DNA of 64,000 nt from Brachycybe producta (GCA_036925085.1 JAUPFP010000029.1:868001-932000); one strand, 5' to 3'; shown: positions 10,861 through 24,276, numbered from the stretch's first letter. The notes: generated by a model not told the origin, from the letters alone. Translations and numbers: made by a program.

Positions 10861-12471
10861 TGTATAGAAATAGATCTATGTTTCCGTTAACTTTGGGTCC
10901 AATTTTGCTTCAGTGCACCTCAATTCTTCCAATCTGATTGGAATGATAGAATTATGCCTCGTTTATAGTCGGATATTTCGAGATGACGTTCTTGCAGATT
11001 TGTTTTTTAAAAATTGGACAGAAATCAGTTAAGTGGTGTGAGGACTGGTTCGCAAAATGCCTGACAAATAAACCGGGACAATAATACCATTTATTGATCA
11101 CTCAACTGATCATTGGTGTCCTTATGGGTTTTTGTATTTATAATGTGGACAGAATATAGATGCCATAATGTAACGATAAAAAATGGTTATTTCATAAATA
11201 ATTTTTATTAAAACAGTAATTTGCCAAAAAATTAATCATTTACTGTAATTAAATTACCTTTTTTTTTCTTAAGTAATTTGTAATTCGCTACATAATTTTT
11301 GTAATTTGTAGTTGGAAACTTGTAACCTTTTTAATGGAAAAAATTACTAAAAAAATAGTTAATTTTACTTAGGTAATTAGTAAATTGATTACTTTGTCTC
11401 AACTTTAGTATTAAGCCCTGTTTAGAATTAGCTTTTTTTGTGATCGTGTCCGTTTTTAGATTTGAATATAATTCTGAGAAAATATACCAACTACAAACGC
11501 GGCTTTAAAATGGATTCTAATCAAGAAAAAATACCAACAAAAAAAAAGGTTGATGTCAAACTGAACGTTTTTTTTCCAGTTGAATAAAAGAACTTTTATC
11601 TTTATACCCGACGATACATGTCTTCATTACTGTGTTGAAGATAGAGGAACTTCTACAAGAAGAAAAAAAGCTGATCTTGTTTTGTGTTCGTGTGTGTTTG
11701 AGGCCACATAAATCCCCTTGAGTTAGTCCTTAGTTTGAGTGGCACATATTATCCTCCTCCTCCTCCTCCTCCTCACGTACGAACGCCTTCTTCCCATTTT
11801 AACCGTTTGTACTCTGGCAAACTACATCCTGCGTACGTTACGGAAACAAATTGGGTTGCCCCTTGTGAAACGGCAATCACTGCTAACAGTTGTCTATAGA
11901 AAAGCATTAAACATCACCCATCCACCCACTCACCCAGTCTGAAACCGACAACTGGGTTTCTCTCGGGGTTTTCTTATCTGAATTTTTACCACTTTTAAGA
12001 AAATAAGTTTTGGTTTTGTTCGAAATAATCAGTGACGAAGAAGAAGATATCACTGTATTTCAGGATGTGTTTTTTTGAAATTGGTTATCTTAAATTTATC
12101 GGGTTTTTTTTAATTTTCATTTTGGGTCTATCTCGTACAGGAACCTAACAAACACACTTTAATTCTATTTTAGTTTTGCTTTTTATTATTATTAAAAAAA
12201 TCTTTTAAGATTTAAAACTAAAGAAAATCCTCAGTAGAACAACTGGAAAAAAGACATCTTAATATTTGTCAAGAGAAGCGAAATCTCTTTTCTTCTTGGT
12301 TTTCAATGGGGGGAGGGTTTTCTTATCTCGGCGGTGTCTCCAATCTGAGTATTTCTCGGCACCCCCTCCCCTCCCCTCCTCCTCCGAAGTTGAATTTCAC
12401 TTTCTCTCTCTGGTTTGATTCATATGAGTATATATATATATATATTTTTGAACATCCTCTTTTAATGGGTC

Positions 12472-12527
<56 letters not shown>

Positions 12528-12639
12528 TATATACAAAGTAGGGTACCCCCAATTCCCCCTATAGGATGTATGCATGCAAGTTATACACTTAATAACATTC
12601 CTTCGTATTCGAAGATCGTATCACAAAGACGCTTCTTTT

Positions 12640-12697
<58 letters not shown>

Positions 12698-13270
12698 AGT
12701 CAGCTAATTAAAAATGTTAACGACTTAGTGTTACTGTGAAGTTGTGACACTGTAGGACTAAAAGGAAGAAAAAAGATCTTTTACACCTAAGACAAAAATA
12801 TAAATGCAAGTCTTTTCTATATTGTACTATAATATCTAAGAGAAAGTATATTTTATATAAGTAATCATCATCATCATCATCATGGTAACAAAGAGAATCT
12901 CTTCTTTTGTGTTAAAAGATGCTTTAAGACTTTAAAAGTTGCATAAAATAGAGAGTGAGATAGTACCCTGAGAGGGAGAGAGGGAGAAACGGCGGGGGTA
13001 AGAAAAAAATCGATGGACACCCATTTTTGAGTGTGTGTTGTTATTGAATCTACTAAAATATGAGGTGTGTGTTAAATATTATTGCTATGTATTGTCCATT
13101 TTGTATGATTAAATTTTGCATTTTATAAGAGGTGAGATGATCGAATTCAACTCAACATTGTGGACACTTTTTGATAGGAGTTTTTTATGTTTAGAGGGTT
13201 GAAGGTCCAAGTGGGAGGGAAGTGTTGTTTTTAACTTTGTGTACGAAAATAACGACATTTTCTACTAATT
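10861..13270. other. AT-rich stretch with (TA)n tracts
   Basis: No gene is seen. A TCC run lies at 11753-11774. (TA)n tracts are at 12429-12446, 12476-12534 and 12646-12696. An ACGGCAATCACTG motif at about 11871-11883 recurs at 44.25 and (inverted) 51.09 kb, hinting at another dispersed repeat. Confidence 0.6.
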
Positions 13271-13277
13271 TTGTCTT

Positions 13278-13520
13278 TCAGAAGTAAAATTCATAACAAC
13301 TTTGGAAGTGTTTTTAGAAACTAGAAGGGTAGCTTAAAACATATTTTCATTTATGATATATTTCAAAATAAGGTTTTTTTAAGGGAGTTTGAAAATAAAG
13401 AAGCTGACAATATTGTTTTAAATCTAGAAAAAAGTTTATTTTTTTGAAAGATATGAACATGGTTGAGCTACTCTTTACCCTTCTATTTTCTAAACATAAT
13501 TTCAATTTCTCATTATAATG
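13278..13520. mobile_element. Foldback element IR-2
   Basis: CTTTCAGAAG and TTTAGAAACTAGAAGGGTAG on the left arm pair with CTACTCTTTACCCTTCTATT and TTCTAAACA on the right. The centre carries AAAATAAGG and AAGTTTATT. No ORF is present. Confidence 0.8.
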
Positions 13521-14008
13521 GTGTCGTGAAAATGTAGAATAATCAAGAGTTTGATTAAAACCATCTTTAAATATGTTTTGTGTTCAACCAATCATAACGT
13601 CGAAAATGTATTTCTTGTCCTGCAGTCATTCATTTTTAGTCTCCAATTTTATTCTATAAATATCTATTAGGAAAAACATTTTGATCATCATTTATCTTAT
13701 TTTTTCCGCCCAATTCTATTCTTTTTGTTGACGTCACTGGTTTCATCAGTTTCTCCGCCCCCTTTGTGAGAGGGTTGTTTTCCGGGAAGAGAGACATTGT
13801 TGTTGTTCCACTTCATGGTTAATCTTCGTTTGGTTTGTCTAATTACTTTAACAATACAAAAGACCTGATGAACTTAAGAGAGGTTTTTCTTCTCTTTTCT
13901 TCTTTTCTCTTAATCCATTTTGTCCAAACCTTATTATTTATATACACCAATGCGTGTGTCTCTATAGTATATATATACTGTACGACGCTTCCATTTCTGG
14001 TGTATTTT

Positions 14009-14102
14009 GTCCATTACACGAAATGAAATGTCCATTTCTCGTTTTGCATCAGGCCAATTTATGTTCATTTCGCGAAATGGACATTTCATTTCGTGTATTG
14101 GA
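14009..14102. repeat. Compact hairpin, about 30 bp arms
   Basis: CCATTACACGAAATGAAATG followed by TCCATTTC pairs with GAAATGGACATTTCATTTCG followed by TGTATTGG. The loop is about 30 bp. It could be a very short foldback element or a transcribed hairpin. Three short open frames overlap it on both strands, a by-product of the palindrome. Confidence 0.75.
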
Positions 14103-14180
14103 TGCAGCAACATACACACACATATATCTAGTGAAATAACCCTAATCGAATCTTCTGTAATGTGTGCACTATCTTCTATT

Positions 14181-14380
14181 ATATATTAGTCAATCTGCGG
14201 AATCAGTCAATCTGCTGATTACCTACTCAATCTGCAAAACCATCCAAACTGCTAGTGAATCTGCAAAATTCAATACATTTTAGGTGTTGAATTTTGCAGA
14301 TTCACTAGCAGATTGGTTGTTTTGCATATTTTGCCTAGGCAGTCTGCAGATTGACTGATTCCGCAGGTTAACTAATATAT
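14181..14380. mobile_element. Foldback element IR-1, copy 2
   Basis: ATATATTAGT at the left end and ACTAATATAT at the right are perfect inverted repeats. Inside are the IR-1 motifs CAATCTGCGGAATCAGTCAA, CTAGTGAATCTGC and their complements, about 80 bp per arm. Confidence 0.85.
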
Positions 14381-14556
14381 ATGTAAATGTTAGTCTTGTC
14401 CGTTTTTACTTTTTTTTTGCGTGAAAGTTTGGGCAGGGAGGCCCCTGGGGTAGAAAACTGACATCACACGCGCATTTATTAATTGTCATTTGTTTCCGCC
14501 AACTACAAAAACGAAGGGTTTGTAGCTTAAAGTTCTGGTTACGATCATATGACTAA

Positions 14557-14977
14557 AGCCCCGTCTTCACGATGATAGTTGTCACGATAGTTTCTGTCAT
14601 GACAGCAGTAACTATCGTGGGAACTATCATCGTAAAGACCACATGATAGTCACTATCACACTGTTGCGATAGCACTATCACACTGTCTTGTTTGACAATA
14701 GATAGTTGATAATACTGTCGCGATAGTAATAGTTGTTGTGTTCTCTACGCTTGTAAGGAAATATCCACTTTGTAGGGAAATTTGGCTTCTGGAGAGAGAG
14801 AGAGAGGCAACACTGTTGTTGACTCAATATCTATCAAGTAGACGTCACACTGTCATGTGACACAACTATCACGTTACTTCAAGACATGTAGACAGTTGCT
14901 ATCGTGAGAGTGAACTATCGCAACTTTCATGACAGCTACTCTCACGATAGAACTATCGCCATCGTGAAAACGAGGCT
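14557..14977. mobile_element. TAA-flanked MITE with clustered ACTATC motifs, copy A
   Basis: The element starts AGCCCCGTCTTCACGATGAT and ends ATCGTGAAAACGAGGCT. It is flanked on both sides by TAA (14554-14556 and 14978-14980). The 3 bp TWA-type duplication suits PIF/Harbinger non-autonomous elements. Inside, ACTATC or GATAGT occurs many times, in direct and inverted order. A second copy lies in opposite orientation at 21744-22157. Confidence 0.8.
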
Positions 14978-15119
14978 TAAGTGCGGATTAGTGACTTCAA
15001 AATGGCTTCACAACCAATGTCGTGTATTTCAATGCGTTACTTGCTCGGACGTCATTTTGACTGCACTTAGTTGTATGATTGTAACTAGGACTTTATGCTA
15101 TAAACCGTTCGTTTCTGAA

Positions 15120-15245
15120 AAATGACTGCAAGCAGCCAAGAAAAGGCCTGTAACAGAGGAACATAAGTCCAATTGCAACATGCGAAATACATTCTCAACA
15201 TTGAAAGATATAAACCCAATAATAGTTGCAATGTGTTCTGGTTCA
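15120..15245 (-). mobile_element. Fragment of a SINE-like dispersed repeat
   Basis: Shares CTGCAAGCAGCC, GGCCTGTAACAGAGGAACA, AAGTCCAA and ATATAAACCCAATAATAGTT with copies at 52.4 and (in part) 56.3 and 26.8 kb. The minus strand is judged the sense strand from the AAATTC-type tail of the other copies. Confidence 0.6.
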
Positions 15246-15775
15246 GCTGAACTGACATAATGATTGTCAGATAATTAAAAGCTCCCAATGAGACATTGGC
15301 ATGCCGCCATTTTTTTCTATATAATATAATTTTCCATATAATGTCATTGATTGGTTATAGCGATGTATATATTGGGTGTACATTATTACATACATTACAA
15401 GTTGCTATTGACTAGATTAGCTCTAAAATACAGGTGTGTTGTATTGATCGTATTTATCATTCATGGGCGGTTGCCATGTTTTCCGTCAGTTGAGCTTCCC
15501 GAATTGGCTCGCATTTTGAACTGAATATATTAAGAAAAGAAAATATTAAGAAATGACGTCAAAACTCAAATAAACCAATCACAGAGAGCATCTTTTTTTT
15601 TTTTTTAGTAAAGTAGTGATACTTAATCTACATCCCCAATGTCATATAATGTTATCTTTTCTTGCAATACTTATAGGTAGACTTCGTCGTTTTTGTTGTG
15701 ACCTTGACAGAAAAACGGACGACCTTCTGAATCACGTCATGCTTTAAGCTGACGGTTTTTTTTTAATTGTGTACT

Positions 15776-16210
15776 TTTGGCGTGTGTCACACTGGTTCAC
15801 AAGCCACTAGTTGCTGCTGGCTATTAGCAGCAACAGCAAGCAGCGGCTGCTTTGGGTTCACACTTGTCCAGTCACTGCTGGTATTAGCAGTGCAAGTCAT
15901 CCAATCACCGTCTTGCAAAAACACAAAATCTAAGAACAACCAACCCAAGCAGTGGAGTTTCAGCTACCCACTAGTGCCACTACTAGCGACAAAGGGTTCA
16001 CACTGGCTGGTAGCACACTGGTAGCAGCAGGAAGGGAGTCACATGACCAGCTGGTAACTGCCAAAGTTGGACATGTTCAACTTCACCAGCCGCTGTTCAA
16101 ATCACTAGCGTGCTGGAGAAAGCAGCTGCTGGTAGCAGTTCACACTGTGCTGCTTGCAGGCTACAATCAGCCAGCAGCTGGTAAGCCAGCCTAGTGTGAA
16201 TACGCCCAAA
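15776..16210. mobile_element. GC-richer MITE with inverted ends, class unclear
   Basis: The left end TTTGGCGTGTGTCACACTGG pairs with the right end AGTGTGAATACGCCCAAA. The interior is rich in CTGCTGGTAGCAG-type short inverted words and clearly GC-richer than the flanks. No convincing target duplication is seen. The two open frames at 15767-16194 run through these words and are not credible proteins. Confidence 0.65.
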
Positions 16211-19200
16211 TGGACTGGGTTTGTGTGCACACGGCTTTTTGAGAAGTTTCAGCATTTTTGGAAAAAAAAATAGCTATAAATATGATATGACAATTGTCTC
16301 CAGAACTTGTTCGCAATTTGAATGAAAAAAAAATGGTCATTTCTCTTCACTTTTGATGCTGTTTTCTTCTAATATTATTTAGAACACAAGAATAAACTAA
16401 GTAGGTTATCTGAAAAGTGCATTTTATTAAAGACTTTGAGGTTTCTTCTTCTTGCTATTTGTTTATTTACACTTAAGGCTATTTTCTTCCCTTTTTTTGC
16501 TCACTTGACTTCAGTCTTAAATTGAATTTTGCACTTTTTTCTCTGTGTGTTTATTTGTATTTCTTCACCTTCTAAACACACACACACAAAACACATAGAA
16601 AGAAAACAACTGAGACGACGACGACGACATCCAGACACAAAACCGCACTTTAAAACAGCACGTAATATTTACATATATGTATATTATTACGATTATTATA
16701 TATCAGTACCCACATAAGTGTAATAATAATGTCATCTTCTCGAGTGAAAATAGATGAGAAAAATACTTATTTTCATTTATATTTCAACATTTTTTTTTCC
16801 AAAAATAACCTTATTTTTGAAAGGCGTTTGGGAATATTCGTTTTTTTTTCTTCTTTCTCGAAGAATATTTCAAACTGTAAAAAAATTCCCCAGTTGATTT
16901 TCACTTTTTATTAAAGAAGTCATTTTTTTATATTAACCTTAGTAAATTAATTATGTAAGATGTGTTTTTGTTGCTCGGTCGTTCTGTTCTTTCTAGTCTT
17001 TTATTATTAATTCAAATTCAAATGAAGGAGGGTAGTTTTAGGGCTTTTTTATGCTTGTTTTTTCTTATTTCAGCCTAAGGATATTATTATTATTATTATG
17101 ATTATTATTTATTAGTAGTATTTATTATAAGTTGACATTATTATTAAGGGACTAAAACTTTTATGCAAATAAAAATTCAAATGGAAGCATTTTTTACAAA
17201 TTGTGTTTTTATATTCAAATAGAAAACACAAAATATGCAAGAAAATCGTTAGTTTTATTCTAAGAAAAATGAATATTATATAAAAGCAAAATCACAATTA
17301 GTTAATTGTAAAAACTACAATCATCTGAAAATAATAAGAGAAAATCTAAAATCGAAACGATTTGGTTTAACAAACCATTTGAAAAACAGTCTTTTCTAAT
17401 GAAATAGGTAAAAAAAATATGCTAATTTATGCAAATTTTCAAAGATTATGCATTTTTATTTTGAAATAAACTGATTATTATTGAACATATTGGTTATCAG
17501 CATTTTATGCGATACTTTTGATCTTTATTATTATATGATATTTATAGAAAAAAATGTGTTTTTATTTTGGTTTTTTACTAAAAAAAAAGAATATTATTCG
17601 AAGATTATTAGAAGATTCTATGAAAATTAATATTTAAATAATTGGTTTGTCTTTAATGTTTCCAATTAATTATTATTATTATTAAACTGATAAATTTCAG
17701 TTTAATAATAGTTTTTGTTTTTCGATTTTCTGTATTTTTTTCAGTAAGTGAATTTTTGCGTATTTTGTTTTCTATTTTCTAGAAGAAAAAAAAAGTTGAA
17801 ACTTTCTACTTTAAACGAGATGAGATTTTTTTTTCAGTCCTGTTTTTTTATCTTTTAAGAGTTTTATTTACTTTTTCTTTTTCTGCTCTCATTATTTTAT
17901 AAATAATGTAAATATCCATCTGATGATAGTTTATTTTTTTCGACTCTAGGTGGCGCTAACATAGCCACTATTAACTTTGAAAATGAAACCTCTTATTTTT
18001 TAAACATTTTTTTCTCTCATCCGTCGTCGTCGTCTGTCTCTTGTTGTTATTGACATGTTGTTCTGTTTACCTTTTGTTTCTTTAATGTTGTTGTGATTAT
18101 CAAGATTTTCATTTGCATAATTCAAGACTTATTTAAGAAATAAAGTTTAAAAGCAAAATTCAATTAATTAGATTACATAACGTTGATGCATTATTTAAAT
18201 TAATTTTTTTTTTCAGGATTTTTTTTAAAGTTTTATAAGTTTGAATTCATTAAAGGGGATTGGATGAGGGGGGGGGTCATATATACATTTATGTAAATAT
18301 ATATTAATGATATCGTTTTTAAAAATGTTACAAAATATACATTTGATGGTTTTCTTCTTCTTCATCATTATTTTTTTGGCAGGTATTGTCATAAAAGAAT
18401 TTTTGCATATTCTAGTTTCTAATAATCTTTTTTTTAAATTTGCTTTATTTTATTTTTTTAGTTTCTTAGCTCAACTTTTTTTTATTGGTTCATTTTTCGT
18501 TGCTATTGTTTGAAGCACACATATATTACATACACAAACACATTTCATTGTTTCTAAGCGACATTCTATTATTGTAGAAATCAATTGAAACTTATTCGTT
18601 GACATTTAATATCTTTCTGTATGATTTCATGACATATATATGAGAAAGAGAGCTCTCAGTAGTAGACTCTCAAGTAGAATAGTAAATCATGAAACCTTTC
18701 ATTTAAGGGGGTTTTGACAATAATGACTAACTATAATAATCTTTAGTTGTTGAGAAGATAGACATTATATAATGCATTATACACATAGACAATAGAAGGA
18801 ATTCATGAAACTTGTTCTATTTGAATCTCCCTCCTATTTCGCTCTATTTTAAGTTTTCATTCTCTTTGCAATTGTTTTATGGACGATTCTCTCTCTCTTT
18901 TTGTATTGTGACATATTTTAATCGTTTCATTGACGCGGCCAAGTGTGACATTACTTCAATAAATGCTTAAATTAATAGACTAGTTTATGACTGAATATGA
19001 AAAATGAAAAACACGCGGGCTTTTTCTCTCTCTCTTCCTCCTCCTTTTTCTACGCTTTTTTTTATACAGTATTAATGTATTAATGTACGACACAATATAT
19101 AATGCCTAGCCTACACTTTACCCCCGAAGTGGGGCAATCACTGCATGCATCATTCAATCAATGAGACTTGGTTTTAAGAGACTAGAATTCAAGCAGATAA

Positions 19201-20528
19201 ATTGCAATGTTTTTTAGCACACTTTCTGCTTTCTTTTTTTTATACCAAGCTTGGATTAATTATAAGAATGATGATAGCCTCTAAATAGTCTAGTTAATTG
19301 ACAAAACACATAATTTTTTGAGGTATTAATTATAAAATTATTAGGTTCGAATTCAATACAAAATGATACTTGAACTTTAAAACTTGAACTTTCTGAATAA
19401 AGTTTTTTTTTTCAAAATAGCACAAAACACACCGTTCATGGATGATGATGACACTTGATAGAAAAGGGTTCAAATTTTCAGTTCAAGTGCTAAGTTTTTT
19501 TTTATTTGAATATAATTAAGCCTTTTAGATTATTCTGAATTTAATTATGACCTAAAATGAAAACGAAAACGCGCTTTATTCATATTTAACGTCAATTATT
19601 GTGGAATAAATTATAATGTTCAGTTTAGTTGAATACAGTTAAAACATTTCAGTTTATTTTTTTCACTTTTATTTATCGATTTAAATCAACGATGACATTT
19701 TTTTTTGGTGTGATTTTCATCACATTTGCCTATTCACATATTTTATCGTGTTTGAAAATGACACGATTTTTTGACAGAATTGTAACTAAAGGTAGGAGAG
19801 AGAAGGGTTAAAGGAGGAGGTAGGAAAACGACTAACTGATGGATGTTTTCTTCTTTTTTGGGGGGGAAGGGGGCGCTTTTCAAGTGTCACTTTTCACTCG
19901 TATCTTTTTTTATCTTCTTCTTTGGTGTTTCTAGTCAAAACATATATTTATAAAGAAAAATAGGATCCTCTTTTTTTGGGCGCAATGTCCGAATAACAAA
20001 AAAGGGGTGGGGGGGGGGAAGTTATCAGTGATTTTGCTTTTTGTTGTGTTAAGATCTCGTTTTGCCAGCTGTCAATCTTCTATCTAGCATGTGTGTGTGT
20101 GTTTAGATCAGATGGTGGTGAAATGGGAATAGCTGATGGGGGTGACACAAACACACACACCATCGATATATCCCTAAGATGATTTTCCTATCTTACCTCT
20201 TTTATATATATTTTGTTTGTTATAATCCCAAATGGAATATCTTTTCTTCTTTTTCTTTGAGCTTTTTTTTTTTCTTGGTTCGATTTTTTTTTTCTTTTCA
20301 TTTTGGTTCCATAGACCCTACTGTGTTACGGATACAAAAAAAAACACCATATTTTTGGTCAAATGTCTATGCTTATCTATGATAGACCATACACATGTTG
20401 AAGGGGAGAGTGGTGGAGGAGGAGAAATCATCCAAATGTGTCACATACATTTACACTACATAAAATACCTTTTCATGTAGTACGCAAGTTGAAGAGGAGG
20501 GGGCGGGGCATGTTTTTAATTATAGTAT
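16211..20528. other. AT-rich stretch, no gene seen
   Basis: Contents are runs of T and A, (ATT)n near 17080-17115, and a CTCF-like TAGGTGGCGCT at 17947-17957. A homopolymer G run lies near 18268. The 82 and 68 codon open frames are T-rich and lack motifs. Confidence 0.5.
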
Positions 20529-20843
20529 AGTTGCCTCACAGTAAAATATGGAAGGTTATGACGTCAGTGGAGATGACGAAAAATTAAGGATTGTATCATT
20601 TTTGTCAGATTATAAAGTGGATAATAAGAAAAGAATGCATTTTCTATAATCGTTGCTTAAAATAAAGTTAAGCTTAAACCATGATGACGCAAGACAACAT
20701 TCTATTGTTTTTTTAATTTTAGCTTTGATTAAGTTTCACTTTTATTTTAATAACGGGTTTAGAATATGGTCTTAAATGACGCAATTCTAAATTTTAAGTC
20801 AACCCCTCTGACGTCATAAGCATTATCTTACATTGAAGCAACT
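20529..20843. mobile_element. Foldback element with paired TGACGTCA sites
   Basis: The left end AGTTGCCTCA and the right end TGAAGCAACT are inverted repeats. Each arm carries a perfect TGACGTCA palindrome (20559-20566 and 20809-20816) at the matching place, flanked by GTTA/ATAAGC. A related, diverged copy lies at about 35285-35525. No ORF is present. Confidence 0.65.
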
Positions 20844-21743
20844 CTATGAGGTTTTTATTTAAGGGCTTCATTTTTTTTTCTATGCTAAGTTTTGCTGAGT
20901 AAAAAAAAATCTTATAAAAGTGAACGATTTTCTTACATCTCTTGGCTTTTATTTTCTGTTTTGTTAGAGAGAATATTTAATTAAGAAACTTTTGAATCTA
21001 AAAACAAATGGGTGAAAAAACTCTTCAACTTCTTCATTCATTTTGGTTGCTTTTAAATAAAAGAAGACTTAAGACTAATTTAGGTCCTCTTTTGACTCCC
21101 CCCTCCCTCTTCCTTCTTTTTTTCATTGATAAATGATTTGAATGCACTTTTTTTTTCTTCTCTCATCTATTTCTTCCAATGGATGTGTATGCTAATTAGA
21201 GAATGATTTTCTAAAGATAAATTGGTAAATGATGTAAAAGTTCACCCTTAAAGAAATAGGTGGTCGGGGTTTTTTTTTTCTAATAAGGGGGTTTTCGGTT
21301 ATTTTTTTTTCCGAACTAGAGGAGTAAAAAGAGGAAGAAATGAGGAGGAGGAGGAAGGTTGCAATTTTCGGAAACAGTTATCAAAACGATGTAGTCGAAT
21401 TAAATAATTGGCAATCTTAAAGCAAAAGAGAGAGAGAGAGAAAAAAAGAGCTAAAAGTTGGTGATCGATTTTTTTCGTCTTCTCTTTACCCTCCTATTTC
21501 ATTCTTCTTATTTCTCTTCTTATTTTTCCCATTTACGTTTTTGTTTCTGTATATTTTTTTTTCTCTCTTTCTCTCTGATATTATTATATAGAAAACGAAT
21601 GCCCCATTATGAAAAAAGACACGTGAACTTTTATATAAAAATTGGTTGCTTTTTTCTTATAATGTTAAAAAAATTGTTTCTTAAAACTTGTTTCCGATTC
21701 CACCTTCGTATATAATATATATTAAGGTGATTTTAAAGTCTAA
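20844..21743. other. AT-rich and simple-repeat DNA, no gene seen
   Basis: Contains GAG repeats near 21340 and a short (GA)n near 21428. No exon or transposon boundary was found. Confidence 0.5.
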
Positions 21744-22157
21744 AGCCTCGTTTTCACGGCGATACTTCTTTCGTGAGAGTAGCTGTCATGAAAGTTGCGA
21801 TAGTTCACTCTTACGATAGCAACTTTCTATGTCATGTGTTGGAGTAACGTAGTGATAGTTCTGTGATGACAGTGCGACGTCTACTTCACAGTCAACAACA
21901 GTGTTGCCTCTGTTTCTCTACAGAAACCAAATTTCCCTACAAAGTAGATATTTCCCTACGAAGCGGTCACTCAAAAACTATTACTATTGCGACAGTACTA
22001 TCAACTATCTATAGAAAAACGAGATAGTTGTGATAGTTCTTTTGCAACAGTGTGCGATAGTGACTATCATTGTTGTCTTCACGATGATAGTTCTCGCGAT
22101 AGTTGCTGCTCTCATGACAGCAACTATCGTGAAAATTATCATCGTGAAAACGAGGCT
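21744..22157. mobile_element. TAA-flanked MITE with clustered ACTATC motifs, copy B
   Basis: It runs from AGCCTCGTTTTCACG to CGTGAAAACGAGGCT, flanked by TAA at 21741-21743 and 22158-22160. Its right half, read on the minus strand, aligns with the left half of copy A, so the two copies are inverted relative to each other. The open frame at 22030-22227 is an artefact of GATAGT words. Confidence 0.85.
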
Positions 22158-22164
22158 TAAGGGA

Positions 22165-22540
22165 GAGAGTCCTCTCGAACTCTTAATCTGGCTTTCAGGT
22201 ACAAAATTAAGATACTTTAGAAACTAGAAGGGTAGCTTAATAATATCTTTCTAAATAAACTTTTTTATGTTTGGTTTGAAAATTGGTTCAACTTTAAACT
22301 TTTGGCTGTAAAAAGTTTTATTTAAAAAAAAAATATCCAAATTTTAAAAGTGTAAACACCTCTCGAACTCTGACGATATTTTTTTTTTTAATTTCTGTCT
22401 ATAAAAAGTTTATTTTGAAAGATATTATAAAAATACTCTTAGCTGATTATTGAAGCCACCCTTCTAGTTTCTAAAAAATACTTTCAAGTTTCTCTTAATT
22501 TTTTTTTAAAGATAAACTAATCAGCTGTTCATAAACCAAC
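22165..22540. mobile_element. Foldback element IR-2, adjoining MITE copy B
   Basis: Includes CCTCTCGAACTC and its mate, CTTTCAGG, TTTAGAAACTAGAAGGGTAG and, on the other arm, CACCCTTCTAGTTTCTAA. The inner TTTATTTTGAAAGATAT is present. It begins a few bases after the TAA flank of copy B. Confidence 0.8.
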
Positions 22541-24276
22541 TTAACTGCCTTTGATTCATTGACATAATTGTGGTTAGTTTCTTTTTCTCTTTAAACGTTT
22601 GATTCGCGAAATTGTCCAATCACAGTTAAAGAAGAATATACTATTTTTTCTTTCATTCTAGCTTGATTTAAGCTTTAAGTTTTGTCGTTCAAGAATGATT
22701 GTTCTTTGTTCTTAGCTTTTGCTACTTCACTAATAAAAGCGGAATCCCTTTCGAAATCCTTTGTGACAGGAATTACTGCGCAGGTGACGGTGATGGATAG
22801 CTGCGTTGAGATGCTTTACACACACACACATACATATATGGGGGAGGGATAGATGGCGCCACCCTCGTTCACTCCTATTATTCACCCACACATTCTATCT
22901 CTCTTTAGATTACTTTTTACTGGTCAATGCTTTTTCTCTCTCTCTCTCTCTCTCTCTCGAGTCAAGTCTTTCAGTCTGTTTTTCCTTCTGACTGCATTAA
23001 AGCAATGTGACCCCTTAAGACCTCCTTGATTGTTTTTGATGTACATGGTGTTAATCTACTGACCTTTTTTTTTTTTTTTGGTGATTGGTAGCCATGTTTT
23101 TTTTACTCTCTCTCTCTCAGGGAGTTTTAGCTAATGGTTACTATATAGTACAATAGAAACAATTTTCAGGCTTTTTCTCTGTCTCTTTTGAGACTGTCAA
23201 ATAATTAAAAAGGATGTTTGTTAGTTTTATTTTACCCCTCTCTTAGTTATTTCTATTAAATTTTCTACTAGTTTTCTTTTCAGTTCAAAAGTAAATAAGT
23301 GTCTTAACTTTTAATGCTTAAAACTAATTTGCATTTTTAGTAAAATATAGTAGGTAAGAAGTAACTTAACTGCTGTTACTTTTAACACATATATGAATGA
23401 GAGAGAGAGAGAGAGAGATTAAAGTGTATATATATCTTAAAATGTTTCTCTCTTTTAAGCATAAACTTTTGAAAGTGTGTTGTGTATGGCTGGTGACTTT
23501 TTGACAAAGTGCTTTTTTTACATACATGTATATTGTAGCAAGTGTTACTAGTAAAGTAGCTAATTCTACAATTAAAAGAGTAGAAAGGGGGCTGCTGCTG
23601 ATATGTGTGTGTTCGTCGTCGTAGTAGGTGTAATGTGTGCGTATGGTGGCACTTTTGTCATTAACGCACTTTTTTTTTCTTTCTCTCCTTCCCTTTATAA
23701 TAAATGAGTTGACCATTTTGCCTTAATGAGCAACGGAGTAGCTCATTTATGTTTAAACTATTTTACATGTCAAGACTTCTTAATTATGATTGACTTACTG
23801 CTTGAATTATTTATTTAAGCTGGATTTTTTTAAAGGTTTTTTAAGGGAAAATGTTGTCTAAGAGGGGGGGGGGAGTGGAGTTGGTGGTGGTGAGAAAAGT
23901 ATTCATCACCATCTCTCTTTCTTAATGTGATCTTTCTAATAACTTTATGCATATTAATATCTAAAAATATGATTTAGTATTTTTCGTAGCTAAAAGTAGC
24001 TCTAAAAAGCTTGTTTCTCTCCCCCCCCCCTCATTTTGTGTCATCTCGTTTTCTCTGAAATTGAAAGAAAAAAAAAGTGGATAGAATGTAAAAGAATTTT
24101 TGTGATTGGGTTGAAAGAAGAAGACGAAGAGGATGATGGGTAAAGTTTATTCTGCACCAATTCTTAAAATCGATTGTTGGATAGAAGCTGTTAGTTTTTT
24201 AAGGCAAAAAAGATGGACACTTAAGATGTCAGTCTTATCTTCTTGTTTTTTTCTTTCTTCCTCAGTTAAAATGAAT

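Noticed and set aside
12306..12707. 133-codon open frame
   Set aside because: Most of the translation comes from three (TA)n tracts; such tracts have no stop in these frames.
15767..16194. Two frames of 80-85 codons with balanced composition
   Set aside because: They lie wholly or almost wholly inside the inverted-repeat element at 15776-16210 and consist of its CTGCTGG words.
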